Numbered from the stretch's first letter, positions 17,237 to 24,964 are shown. The stretch: DNA of 64,000 bases from PMNU01 sp035480575 (GCA_035480575.1 DATIHR010000022.1:1-64000), one strand, 5' to 3'. The notes: generated by a model from the letters alone, not told the origin. Numbers and translations are program-made.

Positions 17237-18176
17237 ATGCGTAGGCCTCGGCGCCGGGTTCGGCAAATGTGATTGTTAGTGTCGCATCTTGTACTACACC
17301 TTGCTGGCGAATAAGTTGGTATAACCGGCCGTACTGCAGCAGGCCTGCTCCATGCTCGTCGATATCTGCCCCGTGGGCTCTGCCTGGCGCCTTATCGTTC
17401 AGGAGCACGCGGAAGGGTATGGGTTTGTGGCTGCCTGGCGACAGCACCAAGTGCGCATCGCGGGCATGGAAGCGGAAGGCAATACTGCCTCCGGGGCTGG
17501 CAAGTACTGCTCGTTCGGCGTCTATGGTCCATGTGCCAGTACATGCCCAATGGTTGCGGGCAAGTTGAGCGGGCGCTGTGTAGGTAAGGGGTTGATCTAT
17601 GAGCGCATTCTCGGGCGAGGCAAAGTTTTGGCCGCGCGCGTACCCCAGGTATGTCTCGGGCGTGCGCAGGCTGGGCCAATCGGCCTCGGCTTCAATGTTT
17701 GCCCCAGTAACGACTACTGGTTTACGTTCCACACCTAATAATTGTTGAATAACATGCTCTGATTCCTCGTAGCGTCCCTCGCCGAAGTGTTCGTCGCGAA
17801 TCACTCCGTTTTTGTTTACAAAGTAGAGCGCGGGCCAGTAGTGGTTAGCGAACGCGTTCCAAATTGCGTAGTTGCTGTCGACCGCGACGGGGTAGTGAAT
17901 ACCCCGGTCTTTTATTGCTTGCTGCACAGCGGCAACATCTTGTTCAAACGAAAATTCTGGCGTGTGCACACCAATAACAACCAGACTATCCTTTTTGTAG
18001 GTGTCCGCCCAAGCACGAACGTATGGCTCGGTACGCAGCCAGTTAATACATGTAAGGGTCCAAAAGTTTACCACTACCGCGCTGCCGCGCAATGCATCTA
18101 CTGTAAGTGGCTTGGTGTTCAGCCATGCAGTTGCTCCGTCCAGCGGGGGCATATGCAGGCGCTCCGATAGGGCCAT
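17223..18176 (-). CDS. DipZ-like thioredoxin-domain protein with altered active site
   Basis: 317 residues, cytoplasmic or unanchored. The N-terminal thioredoxin/redoxin domain (about 15-150) matches the soluble part of DipZ (VVVNFWTLTCINWLRTEPY). The second active-site cysteine is Trp here (C43-I-N-W46 instead of CINC), so disulfide exchange by the usual dithiol mechanism is impossible. A C-terminal beta domain (about 185-317, VLSPGSHKPIPFRVLL) corresponds to the DipZ C-terminal carbohydrate-binding-like domain. The start lies 6 nt from a TAAAAT box. It could act as a monothiol, peroxiredoxin-like or binding protein. Confidence 0.8.
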   Translation of the reverse strand: MALSERLHMPPLDGATAWLNTKPLTVDALRGSAVVVNFWTLTCINWLRTEPYVRAWADTYKKDSLVVIGVHTPEFSFEQDVAAVQQAIKDRGIHYPVAVDSNYAIWNAFANHYWPALYFVNKNGVIRDEHFGEGRYEESEHVIQQLLGVERKPVVVTGANIEAEADWPSLRTPETYLGYARGQNFASPENALIDQPLTYTAPAQLARNHWACTGTWTIDAERAVLASPGGSIAFRFHARDAHLVLSPGSHKPIPFRVLLNDKAPGRAHGADIDEHGAGLLQYGRLYQLIRQQGVVQDATLTITFAEPGAEAYAFTFG

Positions 18177-18244
18177 GTATTTATTTTATACCTCTTGTGC
18201 TAGTCGGCATTGAGCAACAACACCCCTATGTATAATCATTAATT

Positions 18245-18973
18245 ATGAGTAATGCTATCAAGTACAAGCAGACTTTCGATTTTTTAAGTGCGCCTTTTTT
18301 GCCGACCAGTCCCGAGCCGGCGGTTGCATATGGTAGGAGCGACCGGCTGGTGGCTGTTGCTTTGGGTGATTTAATTGCTGATTCTTTGGTGAGTAAGGCG
18401 GTTATTACCGGCGGTGTCGGCAAGGATACGCAAGCTTTACTTACGCAAGGATACCGCTCTGAAGCTCAATTTTTGAACGCGCAATTGTGGGAGGATTCTT
18501 GGGAGCGCGGCTACAAACTGCCCGATGTCTGGCTTGACGAAAAAGCCTTGCATAGGGGCGAAAATGCACGCAACTCGGTTAAGAGACTTGGCAGATTGTC
18601 ATCCACGACCGCCGTCGCCCACGCAACCCAATGCCGCAGCCTGGCTGCAAGCCTTGAGTTTGCGATTGCACAGAAGACTGGTATGCGACCAACAATACAC
18701 AGGAAGCCGACAGCCTATACATTTAACCCAGAAAATCCTAGCGACCAGGCCGAGGCAGCACGGGAGCTGTTGATTTTAGCGGATTGGTCAGCAAAGGGCT
18801 GGCTGCTCTCGCAGCCTTTCCTGCCCGAAGACCTCATTGATTTTGCCCGCGACGTACATGGTACCGCGCCAGAACCGGTGTCCTCATTAAAGACAGCAGT
18901 ATTACATGCCTTACCCAGGCGTTTGCGGCTGCGTGCTATTCAGGCTGCTGCCAAAGCGCCGGTAGCCAGATAG
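18245..18973 (+). CDS. YdcF/ElyC/SanA-family (DUF218) protein
   Basis: 242 residues. The DUF218 pattern is visible: a first strand with a short motif (YGRSDRLVAVALGDLIADSL), the Gly-rich turn AVITGGVGKDT, then the conserved acidic and Asn segments (SEAQFLNAQLWEDS and HRGENARNSV). No membrane anchor is present, unlike many family members. The family has a Rossmann-like fold and unresolved, envelope-linked roles. TATAAT at 18231-18236 is 8 nt before ATG, so the mRNA is probably leaderless. It is divergent from the DipZ-like gene. Confidence 0.7.
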   Translation: MSNAIKYKQTFDFLSAPFLPTSPEPAVAYGRSDRLVAVALGDLIADSLVSKAVITGGVGKDTQALLTQGYRSEAQFLNAQLWEDSWERGYKLPDVWLDEKALHRGENARNSVKRLGRLSSTTAVAHATQCRSLAASLEFAIAQKTGMRPTIHRKPTAYTFNPENPSDQAEAARELLILADWSAKGWLLSQPFLPEDLIDFARDVHGTAPEPVSSLKTAVLHALPRRLRLRAIQAAAKAPVAR

Positions 18974-19017
18974 TACGCCGGCCTTTTGTTTTGGGGAAGG
19001 CACGGTACAATAAAGGC

Positions 19018-19431
19018 ATGATTATTACGATTTCCACCCAGGGCCGGCGCCAGGTCGTAGACCTTACTAAAATGCTTACCGAGCAAGCACGCGGTAAGGA
19101 CGGCCTTATGAGTTTGTTTGTGTTGCATAGCAGCGCTGCCATTACCACCGCCAACCTCGACCCAGGTACCGACCTGGACCTGCTTGATGCGCTTGCAGGC
19201 ATAACGCCGCAATTGCAGTGGCGGCACCCACACAACCCTGCGCATGCGCCCGACCATTTACTGGCTTCTATTGTTGGCCCTGGTTTAGTGGTGCCGGTTA
19301 GCCAGGGCACGGTACGGCTGGGCGAATGGCAGCATATTGTGCTGATCGATTTTAACGGCCCCCGGGAATGTGCCGTAGAGGTTACTTTTATAGAGAATTT
19401 AAAACGCGACGAGCCGGCATTTCAATTGTAA
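19018..19431 (+). CDS. YjbQ/UPF0047 family protein
   Basis: 137 residues, about the full length of the UPF0047 family. Signature segments are LFVLHSSAAITTAN near residue 35, HAPDHLLASIVG near 80 and WQHIVLIDFNGPRE near 105; the conserved His residues are all present. E. coli YjbQ has weak thiamine-phosphate synthase activity and the physiological role is unclear. ATG 19018 is exactly 6 nt after TACAAT (19006-19011). The in-frame ATG at 18991 lies upstream of that promoter and is unlikely. Confidence 0.88.
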   Translation: MIITISTQGRRQVVDLTKMLTEQARGKDGLMSLFVLHSSAAITTANLDPGTDLDLLDALAGITPQLQWRHPHNPAHAPDHLLASIVGPGLVVPVSQGTVRLGEWQHIVLIDFNGPRECAVEVTFIENLKRDEPAFQL

Positions 19432-19524
19432 AAACTGTGGATAAACAGAGGTGTTCGTAAAAGATTCTGCTTGTAAGTTTAGACCATATCGTTACACTAA
19501 ATAACAAGTGGCGAAAAACACTAA

Positions 19525-19552
19525 TTGACAAAACATAAAAAATATGTATAAT
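19525..19552 (+). promoter_or_regulatory. perfect consensus sigma-70 promoter
   Basis: TTGACA (19525-19530) and TATAAT (19547-19552) are both perfect, with a 16-nt spacer. It drives a short unit of about 200 nt ending at the terminator at 19731-19770. Confidence 0.85.
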
Positions 19553-19560
19553 AATTAGTG

Positions 19561-19572
19561 TTGTGATCACAA
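19561..19572. promoter_or_regulatory. 12-bp palindrome at the predicted transcription start
   Basis: TTGTGATCACAA is a perfect palindrome spanning the expected +1 of the consensus promoter, a position typical of repressor operators. Confidence 0.5.
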
Positions 19573-19614
19573 ACAAAAACATTCACAAAAAATAAAAATA
19601 AAAAAGGTTATGAC

Positions 19615-19710
19615 ATGACAGTCAAAACTAAAAGTGGGCTAAGCTTTGAGTTCGCAAAAACAAGCGATAAAAAGATACTTGCCCTGGACAGCTTGCTTAG
19701 CAAAGTATAG
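19615..19710 (+). CDS. 31-aa microprotein or leader peptide
   Basis: ATG 19615 is preceded by AAAAAGG with 7 nt spacing and encodes 31 residues (MTVKTKSGLSFEFAKTSDKK then a hydrophobic tail). It is the only frame in a short transcript with a perfect promoter, an operator-like palindrome and its own terminator. The unit could instead be a small RNA. No homologue is recognised. Confidence 0.5.
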   Translation: MTVKTKSGLSFEFAKTSDKKILALDSLLSKV

Positions 19711-19730
19711 GCAAGTTACCAAAACACCAA

Positions 19731-19770
19731 AGAAAAAGGCCCTACAAAACCAGGGCCTTTTTCTTTTGGT
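19731..19770. terminator. bidirectional intrinsic terminator
   Basis: AAAGAAAAAGGCCCT pairs with AGGGCCTTTTTCTTT around a small loop. A-run and T-run on the two sides serve the plus-strand microgene and the convergent minus-strand gene. Confidence 0.85.
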
Positions 19771-19780
19771 CTTGGATGAC

Positions 19781-20053
19781 TTATTTGCGGTTCGTTGGAA
19801 CGGCGCGAGCAGACAGTTTGGTAATAACCAGGCTATACAGGAGCGCCCAAGTAATAGCGTTTACTAAAAAGATACCTAAGCCAATAAAGCAAATGCGTAA
19901 AATGGTTCGGCTTGCGTCGTAGTTTAGTAGGCCAACTAGGCCGGCAATGATAACGCCACATACACTGACAACAATGTACGTGTGCTGCAGCTTATCGCGC
20001 TCGGTGTGCCGACTGTTCCACTTGACAAGCATCGTCTTCAGGGTGCTAATCAT
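19781..20053 (-). CDS. small two-helix membrane protein, leaderless
   Basis: 90 residues with a charged N-terminus (KWNSRHTERDKLQ) and two hydrophobic helices (about 26-44 and 52-76). No family is recognised. Its minus-strand promoter is fully consensus: TTGACA (20083-20088), 17 nt, TATAAT (20060-20065). Only 6 nt separate TATAAT from ATG, so transcription should begin at the A of the start codon. The gene shares a terminator with the convergent microgene. Confidence 0.65.
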   Translation of the reverse strand: MISTLKTMLVKWNSRHTERDKLQHTYIVVSVCGVIIAGLVGLLNYDASRTILRICFIGLGIFLVNAITWALLYSLVITKLSARAVPTNRK

Positions 20054-20059
20054 GTGTAT

Positions 20060-20088
20060 ATTATAACCTCTTAGCTTTTATATGTCAA
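20060..20088 (-). promoter_or_regulatory. perfect consensus promoter placing +1 at the ATG
   Basis: On the minus strand TTGACA-17-TATAAT is followed by ATACAC and then ATG. This is the clearest leaderless start in the window. Confidence 0.85.
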
Positions 20089-20160
20089 TTAGTGGCAAAT
20101 GTTACAGCGTTCAACGTTGTACAGTGCGTATGCTAAAGGAGCCAGGAGGGTAGGCACAAT

Positions 20161-20268
20161 ATGAGTAAGTTTAGGTACAATATGACGCCAAAAGAGCGCC
20201 GCATTGCAGCGTACAAGCACAGCAAATTACACGGTAAGCATGGCGGTTCTGCACGCTACGCTATGTAG
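20161..20268 (+). CDS. 35-aa basic microprotein
   Basis: ATG 20161 follows AGGAGG (20144-20149). The product is strongly basic (KERRIAAYKHSKLHGKHGG in the middle), suggesting nucleic-acid or ribosome binding, but no family is recognised. It ends 3 nt before the stop of the convergent phosphotransferase gene. Confidence 0.5.
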   Translation: MSKFRYNMTPKERRIAAYKHSKLHGKHGGSARYAM

Positions 20269-20271
20269 ACA

Positions 20272-21195
20272 TTACCAAAGTAGTGCGAGCGTTTTATCGG
20301 TAACAGCTTTTAGACCGTCCCAGTTTTGTTGAAAGGCATTCCAGCCTTGGGCATCAAGCCCGATATGCAGTTTGTAGCACAGCATGCGCTCTTTGAAGTT
20401 GTTGACCTGCAGGCCTGTAGCTTCGTAATGGGCGGCCGCTTGTTCGTCCCAGTTAATGTCTTTCATAGCGTGATACCAGGGCGACCAAAAGGAGAGCCAA
20501 GCGAGGTCGTACAAAAAATCGCCGCGCATGGAGTTGCCCCAGTCCAGGACGCCAGCAATATGGCCGTCCTCGACAAGCACGTTTTTGTAGAGCAAGTCGC
20601 TGTGTATAAGGTGCGGTTCTTCGGGGCAAAAGTGCACGAGTTTTTGCAGTTGGTCGAGCGCCTGGTTAAAGCCATTCAGGCCAACGGGCGAGGCGGCAAG
20701 TTTGTCTTTCCAGCCGTGCATGCGGCTATCTATGTTGTCATTGCCGGCGTCGGCAATATGTTCTTGCCACGAGCTATATGGCCCTATGCCTTTGCCGTTC
20801 CACCGGCCGTAGCCGCTCAGTTCCGCTGTACTGGCATTGCGCAGCCCATCCAGCATCTCGAGTACGGCTGGTACGGTGCGCTGCATGTCGGCTTGGTTAA
20901 GGCTGTCTAGTATGTGCCCTTGTATGTATTCGGATATGGCAAAATAGCCATCCAACGCTTCGCCAACTTCCAGAATGCGCGGGATGGGTAGTTTTTCGCC
21001 GGCAAAGCTGGCAGCAAGCTCGTCCTTTAAAAAGTCTTCCTCGCGCTGGCTAAACCGTATAACGTGCTGGACACCGGAATACATGTAGCAAAAGGCTTGC
21101 GACGATGCGCCCCCGTTAATAATGGTTACTTCGTTTACGGCAGGACCAATGTGTTCGGTTAAGAATGCAGTTACTTGGTCTATGCTCAGGGCCAT
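20272..21195 (-). CDS. aminoglycoside-phosphotransferase-family kinase-like protein
   Basis: 307 residues of the APH/choline-kinase fold. The N-lobe has a Gly-rich turn (INGGASSQAFCYMY). The catalytic loop is HSDLLYKNVL (H-x-D-x4-N) and the metal-binding motif is VLDWGNS. The substrate could be a small hydroxylated metabolite or an antibiotic and cannot be told from sequence. The start is at 21195 because AAAGGAG lies 7 nt upstream; the longer frame to 21276 would lack this and would enter the promoter region and the inverted-repeat element. Confidence 0.85.
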   Translation of the reverse strand: MALSIDQVTAFLTEHIGPAVNEVTIINGGASSQAFCYMYSGVQHVIRFSQREEDFLKDELAASFAGEKLPIPRILEVGEALDGYFAISEYIQGHILDSLNQADMQRTVPAVLEMLDGLRNASTAELSGYGRWNGKGIGPYSSWQEHIADAGNDNIDSRMHGWKDKLAASPVGLNGFNQALDQLQKLVHFCPEEPHLIHSDLLYKNVLVEDGHIAGVLDWGNSMRGDFLYDLAWLSFWSPWYHAMKDINWDEQAAAHYEATGLQVNNFKERMLCYKLHIGLDAQGWNAFQQNWDGLKAVTDKTLALLW

Positions 21196-21226
21196 GGCGT
21201 ACTCCTTTCCCCCATTGTATATCAAA

Positions 21227-21386
21227 GAACCCATTTCAAATCTCCCCCCAGCTACAAAACCACCTGACGGTGCCATATTTCAGTTTTGTTCGTCACCGTA
21301 ACTACAGTTACGCTTCCTCGCAAGAACTAAAATCTGGCACTCGCCAGCTGCTTTTTCGCTATCGCGGGGAGATCTGAAATGGGTTC
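21227..21386. repeat. 160-bp element with 21-bp near-perfect terminal inverted repeats
   Basis: The left arm 21227-21247 (GAACCCATTTCA...CTCCCC) and right arm 21366-21386 match as inverted repeats at 20 of 21 positions. The 118-bp interior has no credible frame and holds a smaller palindrome, GTAACT-AC-AGTTAC. It resembles a MITE-like relic or a large structured RNA or DNA element, and lies between the kinase-like gene promoter and a small acidic gene. Confidence 0.6.
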
Positions 21387-21463
21387 TAGGTAAAATACTT
21401 CACTGCCAAAGTGCCTGCTTGTTTCTATAGTGCAATGAGCTTACTAATGTAAGGGGGTGCGCC

Positions 21464-21622
21464 ATGGGTTTTCTAGATGATCTTAAGAGTGATATGAGTG
21501 ACGAATCGCGCGAGCGCTACGAAGAGCTAAAGCACCGCGAAGCCGCGGGCGACCTGGACGACCAAGCGCGGGCCGAACTGAACCAGCTTCGTGAGCGGTT
21601 CGAATATAGCGAGAGCAGCTAG
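21464..21622 (+). CDS. 52-aa acidic helical microprotein
   Basis: ATG 21464 has AAGGGGG 6 nt upstream. The 52 residues are highly charged and predicted helical (SDESRERYEELKHREAAGDL), with conserved-looking heptads. No family is recognised. It lies just before tRNA-Met, and the codon usage looks like that of a real gene. Confidence 0.6.
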   Translation: MGFLDDLKSDMSDESRERYEELKHREAAGDLDDQARAELNQLRERFEYSESS

Positions 21623-21661
21623 CCAACAGGTTAAAAATCTGCTATATTTACCCTGTTATAC

Positions 21662-21738
21662 GGCAGGGTAGCTCAGCTGGTTAGAGCACAGGACTCATAA
21701 GCCTGGGGTCGCGAGTTCAAGTCTCGCCCCTGCTACCA
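21662..21738 (+). tRNA. elongator tRNA-Met (CAT)
   Basis: A cloverleaf with acceptor GGCAGGG/CCCTGCT (first pair G-U), D-arm GCTC..GAGC, anticodon loop CTCATAA, GGGGTC variable loop, T-loop TTCAAGT and encoded CCA (21736-21738). The D-loop and GGGGTC resemble elongator Met rather than Ile2. Confidence 0.9.
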
Positions 21739-21746
21739 AGTAAATG

Positions 21747-21768
21747 CCCCACCGCAGGTGGGGTTTTT
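21747..21768 (+). terminator. intrinsic terminator after tRNA-Met
   Basis: CCCCACC-GCA-GGTGGGG followed by TTTTT. Confidence 0.85.
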
Positions 21769-21814
21769 ACTTGGTCAGAGGCCAGGTTAGTTTAATAAGT
21801 TATAGTATTTTATT

Positions 21815-22285
21815 ATGCGCATTCACTATGTCTGCCTTGGCAATGCTTACCGAAGCCCTATAGCCGAAGCTTACACGAAATTCTACCTAGAGTCTCAAGG
21901 GATTGAAGGGATTGCAGTAGTGTCGAGCGGCACGATTGCTAGCGAGGAGTATGAACATACTCGGCCTGTTGCTGCGAGTACATGCAGGTTTCTTGGTGGC
22001 AAGGGCTTGGCAGCATATGCCAAAACAGATTCAGACCAGTTGACGCCGGAGCTTATTAGGCATGGTGATATTACAGTTTGTATGAACGCAAAGGTGCGCG
22101 AAGGGTACGATCAGATTGCACAGCTTCCGAATCAGACAACGTATACCTGGGACATAACTGATTCAGATGAGTGCGGACAGCCGGCACCAGTACCAGGCGG
22201 CGAAAAATGGCTAGAGCACACCGAGCGTATTTACAAGCAAATTACTGATTTGGTACACGAGCTAGTGCATCGACAGATTGCGTAG
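21815..22285 (+). CDS. low-molecular-weight protein tyrosine phosphatase-like
   Basis: 156 residues. The P-loop is C7-LGNAY-R13-S (C-x5-R, LMW-PTP type) near the N-terminus, and the general-acid loop is near D113 (WDITDSDE). Both catalytic elements are present, so it is probably active on phosphotyrosine or a related phosphoester; arsenate-reductase-type chemistry is a less likely alternative. TATAGT (21801-21806) is 8 nt before ATG, suggesting a leaderless mRNA. Confidence 0.85.
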   Translation: MRIHYVCLGNAYRSPIAEAYTKFYLESQGIEGIAVVSSGTIASEEYEHTRPVAASTCRFLGGKGLAAYAKTDSDQLTPELIRHGDITVCMNAKVREGYDQIAQLPNQTTYTWDITDSDECGQPAPVPGGEKWLEHTERIYKQITDLVHELVHRQIA

Positions 22286-22387
22286 CCAGCAACCTTTCGC
22301 AACCACGTACAGTTAGTCGATCCGTGGATAGCATATTGTGTGTAGAAGTTTAGTTGCTGAAAGCAATAGCAGGTATACTGAATATTT

Positions 22388-23047
22388 GTGACTTCTATTC
22401 ATACGCTTGATTTGATTGGCGTGTTTGCGTTTGCCATATATGGGGCGCGCAGGGCGATAATGGCTAAGTTTGATCTGTTCGGCGTGCTGCTGTGTGCGGC
22501 GCTTACTGCGGTAGGTGGCGGTACGATTCGCGAGGCAATCCTGCACGGCACACCTGCCTACCTGCATGATTACAGCTACGGCATTGCAATAGTGGTTGGG
22601 GTGTTCTGCGCAATCGCCATACACGATTATTTTAGGAAGCTCGAAAAATATTTGCTGCGCGTGGATGCGATTGGCGTCGCTGTTTTTGCGTATATTGGAG
22701 CGCGCCGGGCAGATGAAGCTGGCTTAGGGCTTCTGGCAATGGTTCTATTTGCGGTACTAACAGCAGTTGGCGGCGGCACACTAACCGACGTTATTACTCG
22801 GCGAAAGCCAGAGGCGCTGTATAAGGATTTTTATCCATTGGCTGCCATAGTGCTGGCTACTGGGTATTATCTTGTTCGCCCTGCAGCCAGGGAGGTGCCG
22901 GTTGCACTGGCGTTGATTGCGCTGGCGTTCGCGGTGCGGCTTGCCTCGTTGCAGTTTAAATGTAAGCTGTGGCGGCCATATAACGGACTACGCATAAAAC
23001 TCAAACTGCCGGTGTGGCGCCGCCGGCTTGCGCCCGAAGCCGAGTAA
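22388..23047 (+). CDS. TRIC-family cation channel (YicG/UPF0126)
   Basis: 219 residues with six to seven membrane helices in two inverted halves, each containing the hallmark GGGT motif (TAVGGGTIREAI near residue 42 and TAVGGGTLTDVI near 128). The family forms homotrimeric monovalent-cation channels. The C-terminal tail is strongly basic (KLPVWRRRLAPEAE). GTG 22388 lies 8 nt after TATACT (22374-22379). It converges with the phosphatase-like gene, whose stop is 2 nt away. Confidence 0.88.
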   Translation: MTSIHTLDLIGVFAFAIYGARRAIMAKFDLFGVLLCAALTAVGGGTIREAILHGTPAYLHDYSYGIAIVVGVFCAIAIHDYFRKLEKYLLRVDAIGVAVFAYIGARRADEAGLGLLAMVLFAVLTAVGGGTLTDVITRRKPEALYKDFYPLAAIVLATGYYLVRPAAREVPVALALIALAFAVRLASLQFKCKLWRPYNGLRIKLKLPVWRRRLAPEAE

Positions 23048-23048
23048 A

Positions 23049-23603
23049 TTATAAGAGCTGTATAACCTGGGCATGCGGTGGGGTGTCGTGCGGTTTGGGG
23101 TCGCGGTACTCGTCGGTGTAGGGTATGTGTTTGATGCTTCGTACGAATGCGCGGCCAAAGCCACCGTGGCTGACAACCAGGATGTTATTTTCGAAGCGCT
23201 CCTGAATGGCCTGCAGGGTATCGCGGGCGCGGTCTTGCAAGACGGCAACGGTTTCGGCGCCCTGGATGTAATCGATGTTTTTATACTCGCGGCCGTCGGC
23301 ATAAAAGAAGTCATACGGCCTGCCCTTTAGCTCGCCAAGCTCGCGCTCGCGGACGAAGTTGGATAGTTCTATGTGGGCTGTATCTACACCCAGCACTTCA
23401 GCAGCAATAGTGGCGGTTTCGCGGGCGCGGGCTAGCGGGGAGGTAATGATAAGGTCTATGGTAATGCCTTCGGCTTTGGCGGCTTCGGCTGCGGCGCGAA
23501 CTTGCAAACGGCCATTGTCGCTCAGTGGTTCGTCATCGGTATTAAACTGTTGGCTTGCGTCAGCTGCAGTGACGCCATTGCGCATAAAGTAAAGTTTCTG
23601 CAT
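23049..23603 (-). CDS. histidine-phosphatase-superfamily protein with RHG changed to RNG
   Basis: 184 residues with the phosphoglycerate-mutase fold: SPLARARETA near residue 55, RERELGELKG near 85 and VVSHGG at 143-148. The N-terminal catalytic motif reads R8-N9-G10 (codon AAT), so the phospho-accepting histidine is missing, while the supporting Arg, Glu and second His remain. It is either inactive or a binding protein; a sequencing error at one base is an alternative. ATG is 7 nt from TATAAT (23611-23616 on the minus strand). Confidence 0.8.
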   Translation of the reverse strand: MQKLYFMRNGVTAADASQQFNTDDEPLSDNGRLQVRAAAEAAKAEGITIDLIITSPLARARETATIAAEVLGVDTAHIELSNFVRERELGELKGRPYDFFYADGREYKNIDYIQGAETVAVLQDRARDTLQAIQERFENNILVVSHGGFGRAFVRSIKHIPYTDEYRDPKPHDTPPHAQVIQLL

Positions 23604-23618
23604 TTGCCTTATTATAGC

Positions 23619-24038
23619 TTACGCGAATAGTTCGGGTTTTATGGCGCGTAGGTTAGACCAGAAGGGCTCAAAAAGTGGTGCGGGGAGGCTATGTAGCCTG
23701 CACCACTGTACCTCGGCTATTTTGTCTGGTTCTTTGCTTCTGGGTTCGTTAGCTGCCCAGTCGGCGGTTAGCCAAATACTTATGTAGTGCTTGTGGTCGG
23801 CCGCAAGCACGTCGTTCGTGACCGCCAAAAAATGGACATTTTTTATTTCGACGCCCACCTCTTCGAGTGCCTCACGTCGTGCACATGCCTCCCACGATTC
23901 GCCAAACTCCAAGTGTCCAGCTGGGATGGCCCAAGTGTTGGCTCCATGCGACCCCCGCCGTTTAAAGATAATAACCTTGCCGTCGCGCCATACAAGTACG
24001 CATACGCCCACCCCTGGGCGGACAGGTCGATGCTGCAT
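23619..24038 (-). CDS. Nudix hydrolase
   Basis: 139 residues with a complete Nudix box (GHLEFGESWEACARREALEEVG, fitting G-x5-E-x7-RE-U-x-EE-x-G). The family hydrolyses nucleoside diphosphates linked to another moiety; the substrate is unknown. The start at 24038 (MQHRPVRPG) is preferred because a longer frame runs back through the divergent tilS gene. The two genes share a 19-bp divergent promoter region with TATACT/TAGTAT-like boxes. Confidence 0.88.
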   Translation of the reverse strand: MQHRPVRPGVGVCVLVWRDGKVIIFKRRGSHGANTWAIPAGHLEFGESWEACARREALEEVGVEIKNVHFLAVTNDVLAADHKHYISIWLTADWAANEPRSKEPDKIAEVQWCRLHSLPAPLFEPFWSNLRAIKPELFA

Positions 24039-24057
24039 AGCTGATACTATGGTGTAT

Positions 24058-24948
24058 ATGGATATTGCAATCAAGCCTGGTACATACATTGTTGCCGTGT
24101 CAGGTGGTGTGGACAGTATGGTGCTCCTTGATCTGCTCGCTCGGCAGAAAGAGGATTTGCGGCTGATTGTAGCGCATTTCGAACACGGCATTCGGCCGGA
24201 TTCCGAAGCCGATTTTAAGCTGGTACAGGCTGCCGCTAAAAAATACGGTCTGCCATTCGCAGCTGCCCACGGCAAACTAGGCCCGGATGCGAGCGAGGCT
24301 GCGGCCCGGACTGCCCGCTACGCTTTTCTGGAGCAGCTGCTGGCAGAGGAAAAAGCCGACGCCATTATTACCGCCCACCATCAAGACGATGTGCTTGAAA
24401 CGGCTATTTTGAATATGCTGCGCGGCACCGGACGCCTTGGCCTCAGTTCGTTACGCTCGCGCGATCACCTGCTTCGGCCCTTACTTGGTTATTCTAAGCA
24501 GGGCATACTGGATTACGCGGCCCAGCACGATATTGTGTGGCACGAGGATAGCACTAATGCCGACGAGCGGTACTTACGTAATTACATTCGTCATAGTATC
24601 GTGCCCCGGCTGGGCGTACAGGGTAGGGCTATGCTTTTGGAGCGCATCGAACAAGCCCGGGCTATTAACGACCAAATTGACGAGTTACTCAATAAAGATA
24701 TAGACCTCCAGCCGGCACCTGATCAGTTGGGGCGCAAGTGGTTTATACAATTGCCTTACGCTGTATCTACCGAGGTTATGGCGACGTGGCTGCGCCGGCA
24801 GGGGATTACGCAATTTGACCGCACGCTTATAGATAGTTTAGTAGTACAAGCCAAAACCAAGGCGTCCGGCAAAATGGCAGATATTGATGCAGGGCATATG
24901 TTGAAATTCAGCAAGGAAAATATACATCTGACCACTCGACGGAATTAG
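24058..24948 (+). CDS. tilS: tRNA(Ile)-lysidine synthetase
   Basis: 296 residues. The PP-loop SGGVDS is at residues 15-20, followed by HFEHGIR and the HHQDDVLETAILNMLRG region typical of TilS. It converts C34 of tRNA-Ile(CAU) to lysidine using ATP and lysine. The protein is short: the C-terminal tRNA-binding domains of larger TilS are reduced. One candidate substrate tRNA is at 9234. ATG 24058 is 7 nt after TACTAT. ftsH follows 16 nt downstream, the same tilS-ftsH neighbourhood known in many bacteria. Confidence 0.92.
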   Translation: MDIAIKPGTYIVAVSGGVDSMVLLDLLARQKEDLRLIVAHFEHGIRPDSEADFKLVQAAAKKYGLPFAAAHGKLGPDASEAAARTARYAFLEQLLAEEKADAIITAHHQDDVLETAILNMLRGTGRLGLSSLRSRDHLLRPLLGYSKQGILDYAAQHDIVWHEDSTNADERYLRNYIRHSIVPRLGVQGRAMLLERIEQARAINDQIDELLNKDIDLQPAPDQLGRKWFIQLPYAVSTEVMATWLRRQGITQFDRTLIDSLVVQAKTKASGKMADIDAGHMLKFSKENIHLTTRRN

Positions 24949-24964
24949 TGTATAATTTTATGAT

